From: CBDANZ01 sp965197865
Lineage (GTDB): Bacteria; Acidobacteriota; Vicinamibacteria; Vicinamibacterales; CAVVIG01
Assembly (NCBI GenBank): GCA_965197865.1
Contig: CBDANZ010000001.1
Span: forward strand, 151,796 to 215,795
Direction of reading: 5' to 3'
DNA length: 64,000 nucleotides
Position numbers and translations under genes: made by a program
The notes under the pieces: model-generated
What the model was told of the DNA's origin: nothing
Seen by the model: only the letters and a program-made list of their open reading frames with translations
Databases searched by the model: none
Part shown: positions 53,515 through 63,169 of the stretch, piece after piece
Layout: every line of letters begins with the position of its first letter
How positions within the stretch are numbered: position 1 is the first letter of the stretch

Positions 53515-55209
53515 TTGCCCAACGACCCCGACCGTAGATCCGACCGGCGCGGAGTGAACGTCGCGGGCATCAGGAGCCCGCGCGGCCCGGAGCTGACCGC
53601 GAAGAGCTGGGCGACCGAGGCGCCGCTCCGCATGCTGATGAACAACCTCGACGCGGAGGTCGCCGAGCACCCCGAGGAGCTCGTCGTCTATGGCGGGATC
53701 GGCCGGGCGGCGCGCAACTGGGACTGCTACCGCGCGATCGTGGAGTCGCTCACCCGGCTGGAGGAAGACGAGACGCTGCTGGTCCAGAGCGGCAAGCCGG
53801 TCGGCGTCTTCCGCACCCACGCCGACGCCCCGCGCGTCCTGATCGCCAACTCCAACCTGGTCGGCGGCTGGGCGAACTGGGAGCATTTCAACGAGCTCGA
53901 CCGCGCCGGGCTGATGATGTACGGCCAGATGACGGCGGGCTCGTGGATCTATATCGGCAGCCAGGGCATCGTCCAGGGCACCTACGAGACCTTCGCCGAG
54001 GTCGGGCGCCAGCATTTCGGCGGCGATTTGTCGGGCAAGTGGATCCTGACCGGCGGGCTCGGCGGGATGGGCGGCGCGCAGCCGCTCGCCGCCACCATGG
54101 CGGGCGCCAGCCTGATCGCCGTCGAATGCCAGCCGAGCCGGATCGAGTTCCGCCTCAAGACCGGCTATCTCGACACCGGGGCCGCCACCATCGACGAGGC
54201 GCTCGAGATCGTCGAGCGCGCGCGGGCGGACGGGAAGCCGGTCTCGGTCGGGCTGCTCGGCAACGCGGCCGAGATCTATCCCGAGATCCTCGCGCGCGGC
54301 ATCCGCCCCGACGCGGTGACCGACCAGACCTCGGCGCACGACCCGTCGAACGGCTACCTGCCCGTCGGCTGGACGCTGGAGGAATGGGCCGAGAGGCGCG
54401 AGCGCGACCCGGCCGGCGTCGCCGAGGCCGCCAAGCGGTCGATGGTGCGCCAGGTCGAGGCGATGCTCGCCTTCCACCGTATGGGCATCCCGGTGCTCGA
54501 CTACGGCAACAACATCCGCCAGATGGCGGCCGAGGCCGGGCTCAAGGACGCGTTCGACTTCCCGGGCTTCGTCCAGGCCTATGTCCGCCCGCTGTTCTGC
54601 CGCGGCAAGGGGCCGTTCCGCTGGGCCGCGCTGTCGGGCGACCCGGAGGACATCTACCGCACCGACGAGGCGGTGAAGGAGTTGCTGCCCGACGACAGGG
54701 CGCTGCACACCTGGCTCGACATGGCGCGCGAGCGGATCGCGTTCCAGGGGCTGCCGTCGAGGATCTGCTGGCTCGGTCTCGGCGACCGCGACCGTGTGGG
54801 GCTCGCCTTCAACGAGCTCGTGCGGTCGGGCGAGGTCGGCGCGCCCATCGCGATCGGCCGCGACCACATGGATTCGGGCTCGGTGGCGAGCCCCAACCGC
54901 GAGACCGAGGGGATGCTCGACGGCACCGACGCGGTCGCCGACTGGGCGTTCCTGAACGCGATGCTCAACACCGCCTCGGGCGCGACTTGGGTCAGCATCC
55001 ACCACGGCGGCGGGGTGGGCATGGGCTATTCCCAGCACGCCGGCATGGTGGTGCTCGCCGACGGCACCGACGACGCCGCGCGCAAGCTCGCCCGCGTGCT
55101 GTGGAACGACCCCGGCTCCGGCGTGATGCGCCACGCCGACGCCGGTTACGACATCGCCATAGAGACCGCCAGGACGCACGGTCTCGACCTGCCGATGCTG
55201 GACGGGTAG
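53515..55209 (+). CDS. hutU: urocanate hydratase
   Basis: 564 residues from a TTG at 53515 with AAGGAG upstream. The NAD-binding segment is T-G-G-L-G-G-M-G-G-A-Q-P, and the conserved C-terminal part has F-C-R-G-K-G-P-F-R-W (active-site Cys) and H-H-G-G-G-V-G-M-G-Y-S-Q-H. It is full length. It converts urocanate to imidazolonepropionate in histidine breakdown. No hutH, hutI or hutG is in the window, so the gene stands alone between two family-A repeats. Confidence 0.95.
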   Translation: MPNDPDRRSDRRGVNVAGIRSPRGPELTAKSWATEAPLRMLMNNLDAEVAEHPEELVVYGGIGRAARNWDCYRAIVESLTRLEEDETLLVQSGKPVGVFRTHADAPRVLIANSNLVGGWANWEHFNELDRAGLMMYGQMTAGSWIYIGSQGIVQGTYETFAEVGRQHFGGDLSGKWILTGGLGGMGGAQPLAATMAGASLIAVECQPSRIEFRLKTGYLDTGAATIDEALEIVERARADGKPVSVGLLGNAAEIYPEILARGIRPDAVTDQTSAHDPSNGYLPVGWTLEEWAERRERDPAGVAEAAKRSMVRQVEAMLAFHRMGIPVLDYGNNIRQMAAEAGLKDAFDFPGFVQAYVRPLFCRGKGPFRWAALSGDPEDIYRTDEAVKELLPDDRALHTWLDMARERIAFQGLPSRICWLGLGDRDRVGLAFNELVRSGEVGAPIAIGRDHMDSGSVASPNRETEGMLDGTDAVADWAFLNAMLNTASGATWVSIHHGGGVGMGYSQHAGMVVLADGTDDAARKLARVLWNDPGSGVMRHADAGYDIAIETARTHGLDLPMLDG

Positions 55210-55274
55210 GGGGACGCCGGCCTCGCCTTAACGGACCCGTCGGAGGAGAAGGGACGCCGCTTCTTTCGCTCCCC

Positions 55275-55379
55275 GTCATGGTCGGCGAAGGCCGACCATC
55301 CACGTTTTGTTTTCTGTTTTTCCTTCCGCCCTTGTCGCTCCGCCCGCCGAAAAAACTCGTGGATGGTCGGCCTTCGCCG
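55275..55379. repeat. palindromic repeat family A, full copy
   Basis: Left arm 55275-55304 (GTCATGGTCGGCGAAG and on to CCACG), a 53-base T/C-rich spacer, right arm 55358-55379. The middle triplet of each arm is GAA here, GGA in the copy at 53335, and the partner arm has the matching change (TTC or TCC). The covariation shows that pairing is kept. Confidence 0.85.
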
Positions 55380-55578
55380 CCGCCTGAGCGGGCGGCCGAC
55401 ACCGGCAGCCGTCGGGGATGCGGGTGGGTCGAAAGGACGGGTAAGGGCAAACGGTCGATGAGACGGGATCGGGAAAACCAGACATGGTCGGAGAGCCGAT
55501 GAGCACGCTGCGCCGATTTGGACCCGGTCCGCGTATTCCATACCGGCCCGCGGCAGACCACACGCCGCACACACAGGC

Positions 55579-55648
55579 CGGACACACGACTGCACCCGAC
55601 CGCAGGTCACAAACCGTCCAAAAAAACCCTTGCATCCCGGGAGGCGTC
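55579..55648. repeat. dispersed repeat family C, copy 1
   Basis: About 70 bases related to 60737-60807. Shared blocks are GACTGCACC, GACCGCA, GTCAC, AAAACC and CTTGCATC, ending GGCGTC. Remaining bases of the 55210-55717 gap show only the family-A repeat and no gene. Confidence 0.6.
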
Positions 55649-55717
55649 CACACACGACCATGACGGGTATGGGGCGGGGGCTGCCCTTGCTCGTCGTTTC
55701 GACCGGAGCGCCGTCGC

Positions 55718-56167
55718 CTATTTGGGAAACTCCGCCTTTACCCGCTCGCCCAGGCGCTTGAACATCCCCATGAGCACGGGTGCGGCGCCGGCATTGAAGG
55801 ACCTCAGAATCTTGCCCGATTTCACCGTCGCGCTCGCGCCCGGCTCGGTGTCGTAGAAGGCGTTAAGCGCCCGGACCTCTTCCAGGGTGAATGTCTCGAT
55901 GACGGCCTTCGTCATCAGCGACTCGACCTGCGGGCGTATCCGATCGAGCTCCTCGCGAACGATCCGGGTCAGCGCCTCCGTCTGGTCGCGCCGGAAGTTT
56001 GCGCCCTGAGCCCGCGAGAGAGCGGTGACAAAGGAACGCATCGTGTCGCCCGACCACATGCCGTCGATCACCTGTTGAGTGACAGGGTGATGGACATAGG
56101 CCTCGGCGGCCGCCTTCAGCGCCGCATCGTCCCTGGCGAGGGAAGGCCCCGCGGCGGCCAGCAGCAT
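55718..56167 (-). CDS. DUF2059-like secreted protein
   Basis: 149 residues. The helical domain with V-I-D-G-M-W-S-G-D-T-M, I-V-R-E-E-L-D-R-I-R-P and E-E-V-R-A-L-N-A-F-Y-D-T-E-P-G resembles the DUF2059 family of small periplasmic proteins. The visible start (ATG 56167) gives only a short leader (M-L-L-A-A-A-G-P-S-L-A). The same frame continues upstream through hydrophobic residues without a start codon, and an ATG in another frame (56254) lies beyond a C-rich run, so the N-terminus may be affected by an indel. Confidence 0.7.
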   Translation of the reverse strand: MLLAAAGPSLARDDAALKAAAEAYVHHPVTQQVIDGMWSGDTMRSFVTALSRAQGANFRRDQTEALTRIVREELDRIRPQVESLMTKAVIETFTLEEVRALNAFYDTEPGASATVKSGKILRSFNAGAAPVLMGMFKRLGERVKAEFPK

Positions 56168-56251
56168 CGCGGCCGCGGCGATGGCGGAGATCGGGAGGGG
56201 CAGGGGCGGGGTCCTTGGTCGGGGGGTGGGAGTTTTTCCGTTACTGAGATT

Positions 56252-56488
56252 TCATGACGAGGATGCCGGAGAGATTCCGCGACGCTGCCGGCGCTTCAGC
56301 ACGAACTGGTGCGCACGATCGAGCGCGGCCAGCGCCAGGGCGGCGATCAAGGCGATCCTGAGGTCCGCGCCTATTCCGTCCCAAGACGACAGGGCCGCCC
56401 CTGCACCCAGCAGGAGCAACAGGAACAACCCTTGCAAATGGAATGCCCGCCAGATGTACGAAGCCGCCCGTCCCCCCGGGGGACGCAA
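56252..56488 (-). CDS. small hydrophobic protein, doubtful
   Basis: 78 residues from a TTG at 56488. It has two membrane-like stretches (L-Q-G-L-F-L-L-L-L-L-G-A-G-A-A-L and I-A-L-I-A-A-L-A-L-A-A-L) and a basic C-terminus (K-R-R-Q-R-R). The start is weak. The charge pattern and position next to DUF2059 make it plausible as a small inner-membrane protein but I do not recognise it. Confidence 0.4.
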   Translation of the reverse strand: MRPPGGRAASYIWRAFHLQGLFLLLLLGAGAALSSWDGIGADLRIALIAALALAALDRAHQFVLKRRQRRGISPASSS

Positions 56489-56511
56489 AAAATAGTACCG
56501 AATCGGGACAA

Positions 56512-56527
56512 AGTTTCACGTGAAACA
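56512..56527. other. parS centromere site 1
   Basis: AGTTTCACGTGAAACA differs by one base from the bacterial parS consensus TGTTTCACGTGAAACA, the binding site of ParB. It lies 21 bases from a second, perfect copy. Confidence 0.85.
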
Positions 56528-56548
56528 TAGGTCAGAAATGCTGTCTAT

Positions 56549-56564
56549 TGTTTCACGTGAAACA
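56549..56564. other. parS centromere site 2
   Basis: TGTTTCACGTGAAACA, a perfect match to the parS consensus. The two sites begin 37 bases apart, in the gap between the small hydrophobic frame and phbB. No parA or parB is in the window. Confidence 0.9.
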
Positions 56565-56583
56565 TTAGGCGCCTCCGCGGGGC

Positions 56584-57308
<725 letters not shown>

Positions 57309-57320
57309 ATCCAACCTCCG

Positions 57321-58497
57321 TCAGCCGCACTCGACGCACATGGCGATCCCCATGCCGCCGCCGATGCAGAGCGTGGCGAGCCCCTTGCCGGCGCCGCGCC
57401 GCCTCATCTCGTAGAGGAGGGTGACGAGGATCCGCGCCCCCGACGCGCCGATCGGGTGGCCGAGCGCGATCGCCCCGCCGTTGACGTTGACCCTCCCCAT
57501 GTCGAAGCCGAGGTCTCGCGCCACCGCGCAGGATTGCGCCGCGAAGGCCTCGTTCGATTCGACGAGGTCCACGTCGGCGATGCTCCACCCCGTCTTGTCG
57601 AGCGCCTTGCGGCTCGCCGGGATCGGGCCCGAGCCCATCAGCGCCGGATCGACGCCGGCCGTCGCCCAGGAGACGATGCGCGCGAGCGGCTCGATCCCGC
57701 GCCGCGCCGCCTCCTCGCCGGTCATCAGAGACGAGCGCCGCCGCGCCGTCGTTGATGCCCGATGCGTTGCCCGCCGTCACCGTGCCGTCCCTGGCGAAGG
57801 CCGGGCGGAGCTTCGCCAGCGTCTCGACCGTGGTGCCGTGGCGCGGGTACTCGTCCTCCTCGACCGTGATGTCGCCCTTGCGGTGGGGCACCGTGACGGG
57901 CGCGATCTCGCCCGCGAACCGGCCCGCCTTCTGCGCGGCTTCCGCCCTCGCCTGGCTGGCGGCGGCGAATTCGTCCTGCTCGGCGCGGGCGATCTGCCAG
58001 CGCTCGGCGACGTTCTCCGCCGTGGTCCCCATGTGGTAGCCGTGGAAGGCGTCCCACCGCCCGTCCTTGATCATCGTGTCGGTGAAGGCGATTTCGCCCA
58101 TCCGCTGGCCGGTCCGCAGGTGGGCGGCGTGCGGCGAGAGGCTCATGCTCTCCTGCCCGCCGGCGACGACGATCGCGGCATCGCCCGCCCGGATCGCCTG
58201 GCCCGCCATCGCGACCGCGCGGAGCCCCGAGCCGCAAACCTGGTTGACGGTGAGCGCGGTCTTCTCGTCGGGGATGCCGGCGGTCATCGCGGCCTGGCGC
58301 GCCGGGTTCATGCCGCAGCCTGCGGTCAGCACCTGGCCCATCACCGCCTCGTCGATTTCGGCGCCCGCGACGCCGGCGCGCTCCATCGCCGCCCCGATCG
58401 CGACCCTGCCGAGGTCGGAGGCGGGCACCGAGGCGAAGGCGCCGTTGAACGCGCCGATCGGGGTGCGCGCGGCGCCGGCGATCACGACATCGGTCAT
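57321..58497 (-). pseudogene. phbA: acetyl-CoA acetyltransferase, one +1 frameshift
   Basis: About 391 residues after correction. Thiolase active-site residues are C in N-Q-V-C-G-S-G-L, H in G-H-P-I-G-A-S-G, and C in C-I-G-G-G-M-G-I-A. The frame breaks at about 57725-57730 between A-A-A-L-V and L-M-T-G-E-E; removal of one base repairs it. It condenses two acetyl-CoA molecules. phbB follows after 12 bases, the common PHB operon order. The extra base is probably a consensus error. Confidence 0.93.
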
Positions 58498-58791
58498 GGA
58501 ACCCTCCTCCCGGGGATAGGGCGCTGCGGGGCGCCCGCGACCGATCTAGGCCCCGGCGGGCCGGGAGGCAACAGGACAGAAGCGCGCAGCCCGGCCCGCC
58601 GCCGTCTCGGCTCGTAAACCCACGCCCTGAACAGAGAGTAGGAGAGCGCGTTCGCTCGGTCCTCCGCTACCCGGCCCTCAACCGCATCGAGGGGAAACGG
58701 TCCTCTGCTCCGAACAAGTCGACCGCTTGGAAATGCCCGCCCGTGGCGTGCCGATCCCGCCGCACCCACGCGCCGAACGACAGAAGGGCTT

Positions 58792-59313
58792 CTACCAGGT
58801 CAATCCGAGCGTACCCTTGCTCTCGCCCTGGTTCGGCCCCGAAGCCGAAGGCGCATCCGATGAGGCGGCCTCCCCGGTTACCGTCGCGCCCGGATCGGAT
58901 CCTGCGAGCGACCAGCGGCGACCGTTCGACTCATACTTGCCCTGTCTGCGGCCGCTTTGCAGTTCGTTCCGGATCGACGGCAGCTTGATCGATCGCTCCG
59001 TGTCGGTGGCCGCGCGCTCCAGTATCTCCTGCACCGTCGAACCCGGATGGTCCCGCAAGGCCCGTTCGACGAACCGGGGAACGGAGCCTCTCGGTGCGCG
59101 TTGGCGCCCGCTGGCGCGGCGCTTTCCGGGCTCGGCTTTCTTCGCTCGTCCTCCGCGCGATACCTTTGCGCTAGGAAGACGTCCGCCTCCCGCCGCAAGG
59201 ACATCCAGCAGTCCCTTCCTCGCGTCGGCCCGGCCGCGCGCATAGGCCTCTGTCTCGATCTCCGCAATGAGCGCGGAGAGTTCCTTCGTAGTGCTCCTGG
59301 AAACCTTCGGCAT
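58792..59313 (-). CDS. hypothetical protein with possible winged helix
   Basis: 173 residues. The N-terminus has an acidic/basic helix (A-L-I-A-E-I-E-T-E-A-Y-A-R-G-R-A-D-A-R). A basic linker rich in Lys/Arg is followed by S-T-V-Q-E-I-L-E-R-A-A and L-P-S-I-R-N-E-L-Q-S-G-R-R-Q-G-K-Y, which resembles a winged-helix DNA-binding unit, and by a low-complexity tail. It may bind DNA. I do not recognise the family. Confidence 0.55.
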   Translation of the reverse strand: MPKVSRSTTKELSALIAEIETEAYARGRADARKGLLDVLAAGGGRLPSAKVSRGGRAKKAEPGKRRASGRQRAPRGSVPRFVERALRDHPGSTVQEILERAATDTERSIKLPSIRNELQSGRRQGKYESNGRRWSLAGSDPGATVTGEAASSDAPSASGPNQGESKGTLGLTW

Positions 59314-59559
59314 GAATTCCGATCCCGTGGTGCTATGACGATTGGACAGTCCTGGCTCAAATCCCGGCGAGCAATATAGGGCTGCAAGGTTGGATGCAAC
59401 GGCGCTTTCAGACGGTCGAGCCGACGGTGCACCGTGCGAAAGGCTGCCTCGGCGCTATCGAGCGGGATGTTCCCTGCGAGTTGAAGCGTATGCGTGCCTG
59501 TCATCGCCTGCGTCCATCCTCTTTTCCGGACCCGGACGGCCCCAGCGATACAGCTTTTT

Positions 59560-60501
59560 CTATCGGCCCGAAGGTTCTTCCGGCTTCACGTTGTCCGGAT
59601 GGGTCGAATCCCGGCCCATATACACGCCCCGCTCCCAGCTGCGCTTGAGGGGATCGGTGACGTTGACGGCCATGCGTCCGATGCCCGCGATTTCGATCTC
59701 CGCGCGGTCGCCGTCCTGCAGCGGCCCCAGCCCTTCGTGATTGGTGCCGCACCCGACGACGTCGCCGGAATTCAGCGTCATGATGGCGCTCGCCCATTCG
59801 ATGAGCTCGGGCACCGGGTGCTCCATATCGCCGGTGTTGTAGTCGTGGCGCAACTGGCCGGAGACCCGGAACCGAACGTCCAGGTCGTTGGGATCGGCGA
59901 TTTCGTCCGCCGTAACGATGCACGGGCCGAGCGGTGCGAAGGTGTCGAAAGACTTGCCCATCCAGCTCCGCGCCCGCCACGTCGAACGTCCCTCGCCGCG
60001 CGCGGATACGTCGATGATGCAGGTGTAGCCGAACACCGCCGAGCGCCAGTCCGCCCGGCGAACGTGCTTGGCGGGGCCCTTGATGACGAGGGCGAGCTCC
60101 GCCTCGTGATGAAACACCCAGGGCTCGGTCATCTCAGGCAGCACAACGGTGTCCCCTGGGCCGATCACCGCGTCGGGGTTCTTGAGAAACATGTTGAGCG
60201 GGCGCGGATCGCGCTCCCGATGCTCCCAGTAGTTGCCGATGCAGCAGAGAATCTTTCCAGGCCGCGGCAGCGGCGCGCGCAGTCGAACGCTGTCCAGCGG
60301 TACCGCTTCACCCTCGGCATCCAGGCGGGTGAGGTCTTCCCGCATCGCTTCGAAACCGTCGATGATACCGTTGATCGTGTCCGCCGGGGTTCGACCGGCC
60401 CGACCGCGGACCGCCTCGGTAACGTCCACGATGCCTCGCAGCGTCAGCAGGCCGGGTCTGATCTCATCGCCATTGCGGGTCTGAAAGAGCACGAGCTTCA
60501 A
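59560..60501 (-). CDS. fumarylacetoacetate hydrolase-family protein
   Basis: 313 residues. The metal-binding E-x-E is in H-H-E-A-E-L-A-L-V-I (about residue 135), with a Gly-rich nearby G-Y-T-C-I-I-D-V-S-A-R. The segments C-I-G-N-Y-W-E-H and G-D-V-V-G-C-G-T-N-H-E-G-L complete the FAH fold. It may hydrolyse or decarboxylate acylpyruvates from aromatic or sugar-acid breakdown. A shorter fragment of the same family lies at 62276. Confidence 0.9.
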   Translation of the reverse strand: MKLVLFQTRNGDEIRPGLLTLRGIVDVTEAVRGRAGRTPADTINGIIDGFEAMREDLTRLDAEGEAVPLDSVRLRAPLPRPGKILCCIGNYWEHRERDPRPLNMFLKNPDAVIGPGDTVVLPEMTEPWVFHHEAELALVIKGPAKHVRRADWRSAVFGYTCIIDVSARGEGRSTWRARSWMGKSFDTFAPLGPCIVTADEIADPNDLDVRFRVSGQLRHDYNTGDMEHPVPELIEWASAIMTLNSGDVVGCGTNHEGLGPLQDGDRAEIEIAGIGRMAVNVTDPLKRSWERGVYMGRDSTHPDNVKPEEPSGR

Positions 60502-60599
60502 TTTCTTCTCTCCAACGGACAGCCGCCCCGACGGCGGTTCCTGCGTTCACTAATGGGCTCCGCAGAATGCCGTCCGGCGCGGCTTCCGTACAACGGTTG

Positions 60600-60707
60600 C
60601 TAAAGCAACAGGCTTGGCAACCGCAACACCGAAGCCGGAAACAGGACCAGGATCACGAGCGCCGAAATGTCGGCGATCGCGAACGGAGTCGCCCTGCGGA
60701 GCAGGTT
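60600..60707 (-). pseudogene. TRAP transporter large permease C-terminal fragment
   Basis: A minus-strand frame reads R-A-T-P-F-A-I-A-D-I-S-A-L-V-I-L-V-L-F-P, then A-S-V-L-R-L-P-S-L-L-L and a TAG at 60600-60602. The pattern P-F-x-x-A-D-x-x-x-L-x-L-L-x-x-F-P-x-x-x-L-x-L-P matches the last helix of DctM-type permeases. The rest of the gene is missing. Confidence 0.4.
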
Positions 60708-60736
60708 CCCGGGAGGTACGTCGGCGGCGTATGTTG

Positions 60737-60807
60737 TCGGCACAGGACTGCACCTGACCGCATGTCACCAGCAGTTCAAGAAAACCGCTTGCATCGCCGG
60801 AGGCGTC
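60737..60807. repeat. dispersed repeat family C, copy 2
   Basis: Related to 55579-55648 (GACTGCACC, GACCGCA, GTCACC, AAAACC, CTTGCATC, GGCGTC). It stands between the DctM fragment and the IS3 fragment. Confidence 0.6.
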
Positions 60808-60811
60808 ATGA

Positions 60812-60922
60812 CCATGGTCCGGTCGGCTCGATGGCACGATGCGGCAACCCAAACGATAACGCCACGATGGAGAGCTTCATGAAGACGCTGAAGGTCGAAG
60901 GCGTCTATCGAGAACGAAGAAG
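60812..60922 (+). pseudogene. IS3-family transposase fragment
   Basis: One frame reads G-S-M-A-R-C-G-N-P-N-D-N-A-T-M-E-S-F, then M-K-T-L-K-V-E-G-V-Y. This is the D-N-A-x-x-E-S-F-x-x-x-L-K-x-E region of IS3-group orfB, which carries the third catalytic residue (E). No other part of the transposase or IS ends are seen. The remainder up to 61405 shows nothing recognisable. Confidence 0.65.
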
Positions 60923-61405
60923 GTGTCAGTCGGCTATCCCAGCCCCGACCGTTTCGATGAGAAACAGCCCCGTCTCCTCGTCAAATCAGCTGCCTGAAAC
61001 TGTCCGCTCCCGGGAGCCCACTCCATAGGTGGCGCAATCTTGCACCGCCGCGACCGGACCGCCCGGCCGCCTCGCGTGGTGCATCTTTGCTCCGCCATTG
61101 ACAGCTGTCTCCGGGACCGGCGCCGCTGGGCTTCCCGAGAGGAATCCCGGTCAGGTCCGGCAGCGATCGGCGGCCAGTCATACACCCATCGGCCTGCGAC
61201 GCGCATGCGGTCGTTGCGGCGACGGCGGGCGTTCCCGGCCCGTGCGGCGCTTTCCTCGGCACATATGCCGATTGCGCAAACAAGGCGGCCGCTGAAGCGG
61301 GGACGGGCCTCGGCCGGCGACTTGTCCCCGGGACCGTTTCAAGTCACGCTCCAGCTGTTGGGAGGCTCCATATGGGGACTCCCTGTGAGGAATTGGGAGA
61401 GACAC

Positions 61406-62050
61406 ATGAACATTCTCAGGATCCTGCCCGCGGTCGGAATTCTGGCCCTGACGAGTGCGCCGGTCCTTGCGGCGGGCCAACACCCCATGGGGTTCTTCGT
61501 CACGAGTGTCGGTATGGGTCAGGGTGCGAATTTGGGCGGTCTTGAAGGAGCCGATGCCCATTGCGCGAAGCTGGCCGAGGCCGCGGGCTCCACCGGGCGC
61601 ACCTGGCGGGCGTATCTCAGCACCCAGGTCGAGAAAGGCCGCGCCATTTCCGCCCGCGACCGAATCGGATCGGGCCCCTGGTACAACGCCAGGGGAGAGC
61701 TGATCGCCGTCGACCTCGATCGGCTCCACATCAACCCGAATATCGTCAAGCGAACGGCTCTGGACGAGAACGGCAATCCGGTGAACGGGCGTGGCGATCG
61801 GCCGAACCGGCATGACATTCTGACCGGAACGAAGGACGACGGGACGGCCTATTTTCCTTGGGAAAAGGGCGATCACACCTGCAATAGCTGGACCAGCTCC
61901 GGAGAAGGCAGTGCGCAGGTTGGCCATCACGACCGGCATGGCGGCGGCAATATTTCATGGAACTCGGCCCATGCTTCCAGAGGCTGCAGCCAGAAAGGTC
62001 TGGTAAGCACCGGCGGCGCCGGGCTGCTCTACTGCTTCGCCGCTGACTAA
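61406..62050 (+). CDS. secreted protein with lectin-like (DUF1554-type) fold
   Basis: 214 residues from ATG 61406, with GGGAGAGA upstream. A signal peptide (M-N-I-L-R-I-L-P-A-V-G-I-L-A-L-T-S) ends near V-L-A-A-G. The mature part has G-A-D-A-H-C-A-K-L-A-E-A-A-G, W-R-A-Y-L-S-T, H-D-I-L-T-G-T-K-D-D-G-T and T-C-N-S-W-T-S-S-G-E-G-S-A-Q-V-G-H-H-D, typical of a C-type-lectin-like domain in bacterial secreted proteins. Three Cys may form disulfides. The function is unknown. Confidence 0.75.
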   Translation: MNILRILPAVGILALTSAPVLAAGQHPMGFFVTSVGMGQGANLGGLEGADAHCAKLAEAAGSTGRTWRAYLSTQVEKGRAISARDRIGSGPWYNARGELIAVDLDRLHINPNIVKRTALDENGNPVNGRGDRPNRHDILTGTKDDGTAYFPWEKGDHTCNSWTSSGEGSAQVGHHDRHGGGNISWNSAHASRGCSQKGLVSTGGAGLLYCFAAD

Positions 62051-62275
62051 GGCCGGGTTCGTTCGGCGGGGGCCGGTTGGTACCCCGCCGTCGCCCGATC
62101 CCCGGTTCCATCGGATTCCGCGTTACGGCGTGCACAACGCTCCATTTCCGGGTTGGCTCGATGCCGTTGAACGAACCGCTCTGCCAGGGAGGGTTGGCCG
62201 TGCAGTATTTCTGCCTGACGCAGCTTTTTCATCGGCAAGGGCGGCCAGAATATCGCGAGGCGGGACGCGCGTGCA

Positions 62276-62423
62276 CATATCTTCGGGTATTCCGTTTACA
62301 ATGACATCTCGGCGCGGGATGCGCAGGCGCGCGAGATGCCGGGCGGGCTTGGCCCGGGCGAGGGCAAGGATTTCGACAGCGGCAACGTGATCGGGCCGTG
62401 CATCGTTACGCCCGGCGAACTCG
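62276..62423 (+). pseudogene. fumarylacetoacetate hydrolase fragment
   Basis: One frame reads F-G-Y-S-V-Y-N-D-I-S-A-R-D-A-Q-A-R-E-M, then G-K-D-F-D-S-G-N-V-I-G-P-C-I-V-T, a central piece of the FAH family. It has neither start nor end and loses the family pattern at about 62423. The intact FAA hydrolase at 59560 has the corresponding segment (G-K-S-F-D-T-F-A-P-L-G-P-C-I-V-T) but is clearly a different member. Confidence 0.7.
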
Positions 62424-62640
62424 CCCCGTCGGGCCCCCGATCCCCGAAGCGGCGTGCTCCACGATCCCGGCGAGCCCGCCGTCGAGCAGCATCCCGACCA
62501 CGATCCACAGGAACACGGTCAGCGCAAGCCGGAACAGCGAGTGGACGTTGTTCACCCACTGCGAGACCGGCCCCGCGACGATTTGCAGCCTGTAGGACTG
62601 CGCCTTCGCGACCTTCGCCACACCGTCGCGAGCCATACCG
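62406..62640 (-). pseudogene. membrane-protein fragment, unidentified
   Basis: A minus-strand frame reads S-Y-R-L-Q-I-V-A-G-P-V-S-Q-W-V-N-N-V-H-S, L-F-R-L-A-L-T-V-F-L-W-I-V-V-G-M-L-L and an Ala/Gly-rich end. The W-V-N-N-V segment before a membrane helix is reminiscent of small phage-type holins, but the match is weak and no complete gene is present. Confidence 0.3.
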
Positions 62641-62838
62641 TCATGAGCGGCCTCGACCTTCACACTGTGGGCGGTCTGCCCGGCCACGCCGATACCGGCT
62701 CGATCGAGCGCTCCGCCCATCTCGCCGCCGATCCGGTGCAGGCGGCGGCGGAGCAAGTGACGGCGAAGGTCGCCGCCATCCTCCACGAGGGTCGAGAGCA
62801 AGCGTGTGACGCCGGCCGCGCCTCGGCGGCGCGATGAG

Positions 62839-62925
62839 CTACTCGCACACCACGCCGTCGCTGTCGCCATCCCGCATGATCGGATAGGCAGGGTGCGTGA
62901 ACGGTACCGGGAGACAGGCTCACGG
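62839..62925 (-). pseudogene. possible excalibur-type C-terminal fragment
   Basis: A minus-strand frame ends P-A-Y-P-I-M-R-D-G-D-S-D-G-V-V-C-E followed by TAG at 62839-62841. This resembles the D-x-D-x-D-G-x-x-C-E calcium-binding end of excalibur domains in secreted proteins. Upstream the frame is quickly lost. Confidence 0.35.
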
Positions 62926-63169
62926 AGATGACAACGACATTCTCGTTTATTGGTCGAGCACCGGCGACCGTGTACGTGTGTTGCCACTTCTTGAATGACG
63001 TTGGCGGTCACCCCAGCGGCGCCAAGACACACCGGCATCGCCTTGTTGCGATTGGCGAAACCGACTATCGTCCTCCGAGGCGGGATGGATTGACCGCCCA
63101 TTTGGGGAATGCCGGTCGAGATGCTGCGGCGTCGGCATTGCGGTTCAGAAAGCCAGGAGTGTGTACGAA

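Noticed and set aside
38091..55379. Family-A palindromes as a CRISPR array
   Set aside because: Copies are kilobases apart, palindromic and have no regular spacers; no cas genes are present.
56241..56528. Minus-strand frame beginning M-F-H-V-K
   Set aside because: The start lies in parS site 1, which is read by chance as M-F-H-V-K; the frame has no further support.
58498..58791. Possible small gene upstream of phbA
   Set aside because: Short frames exist in this 294-bp gap but none has a ribosome binding site or family pattern.
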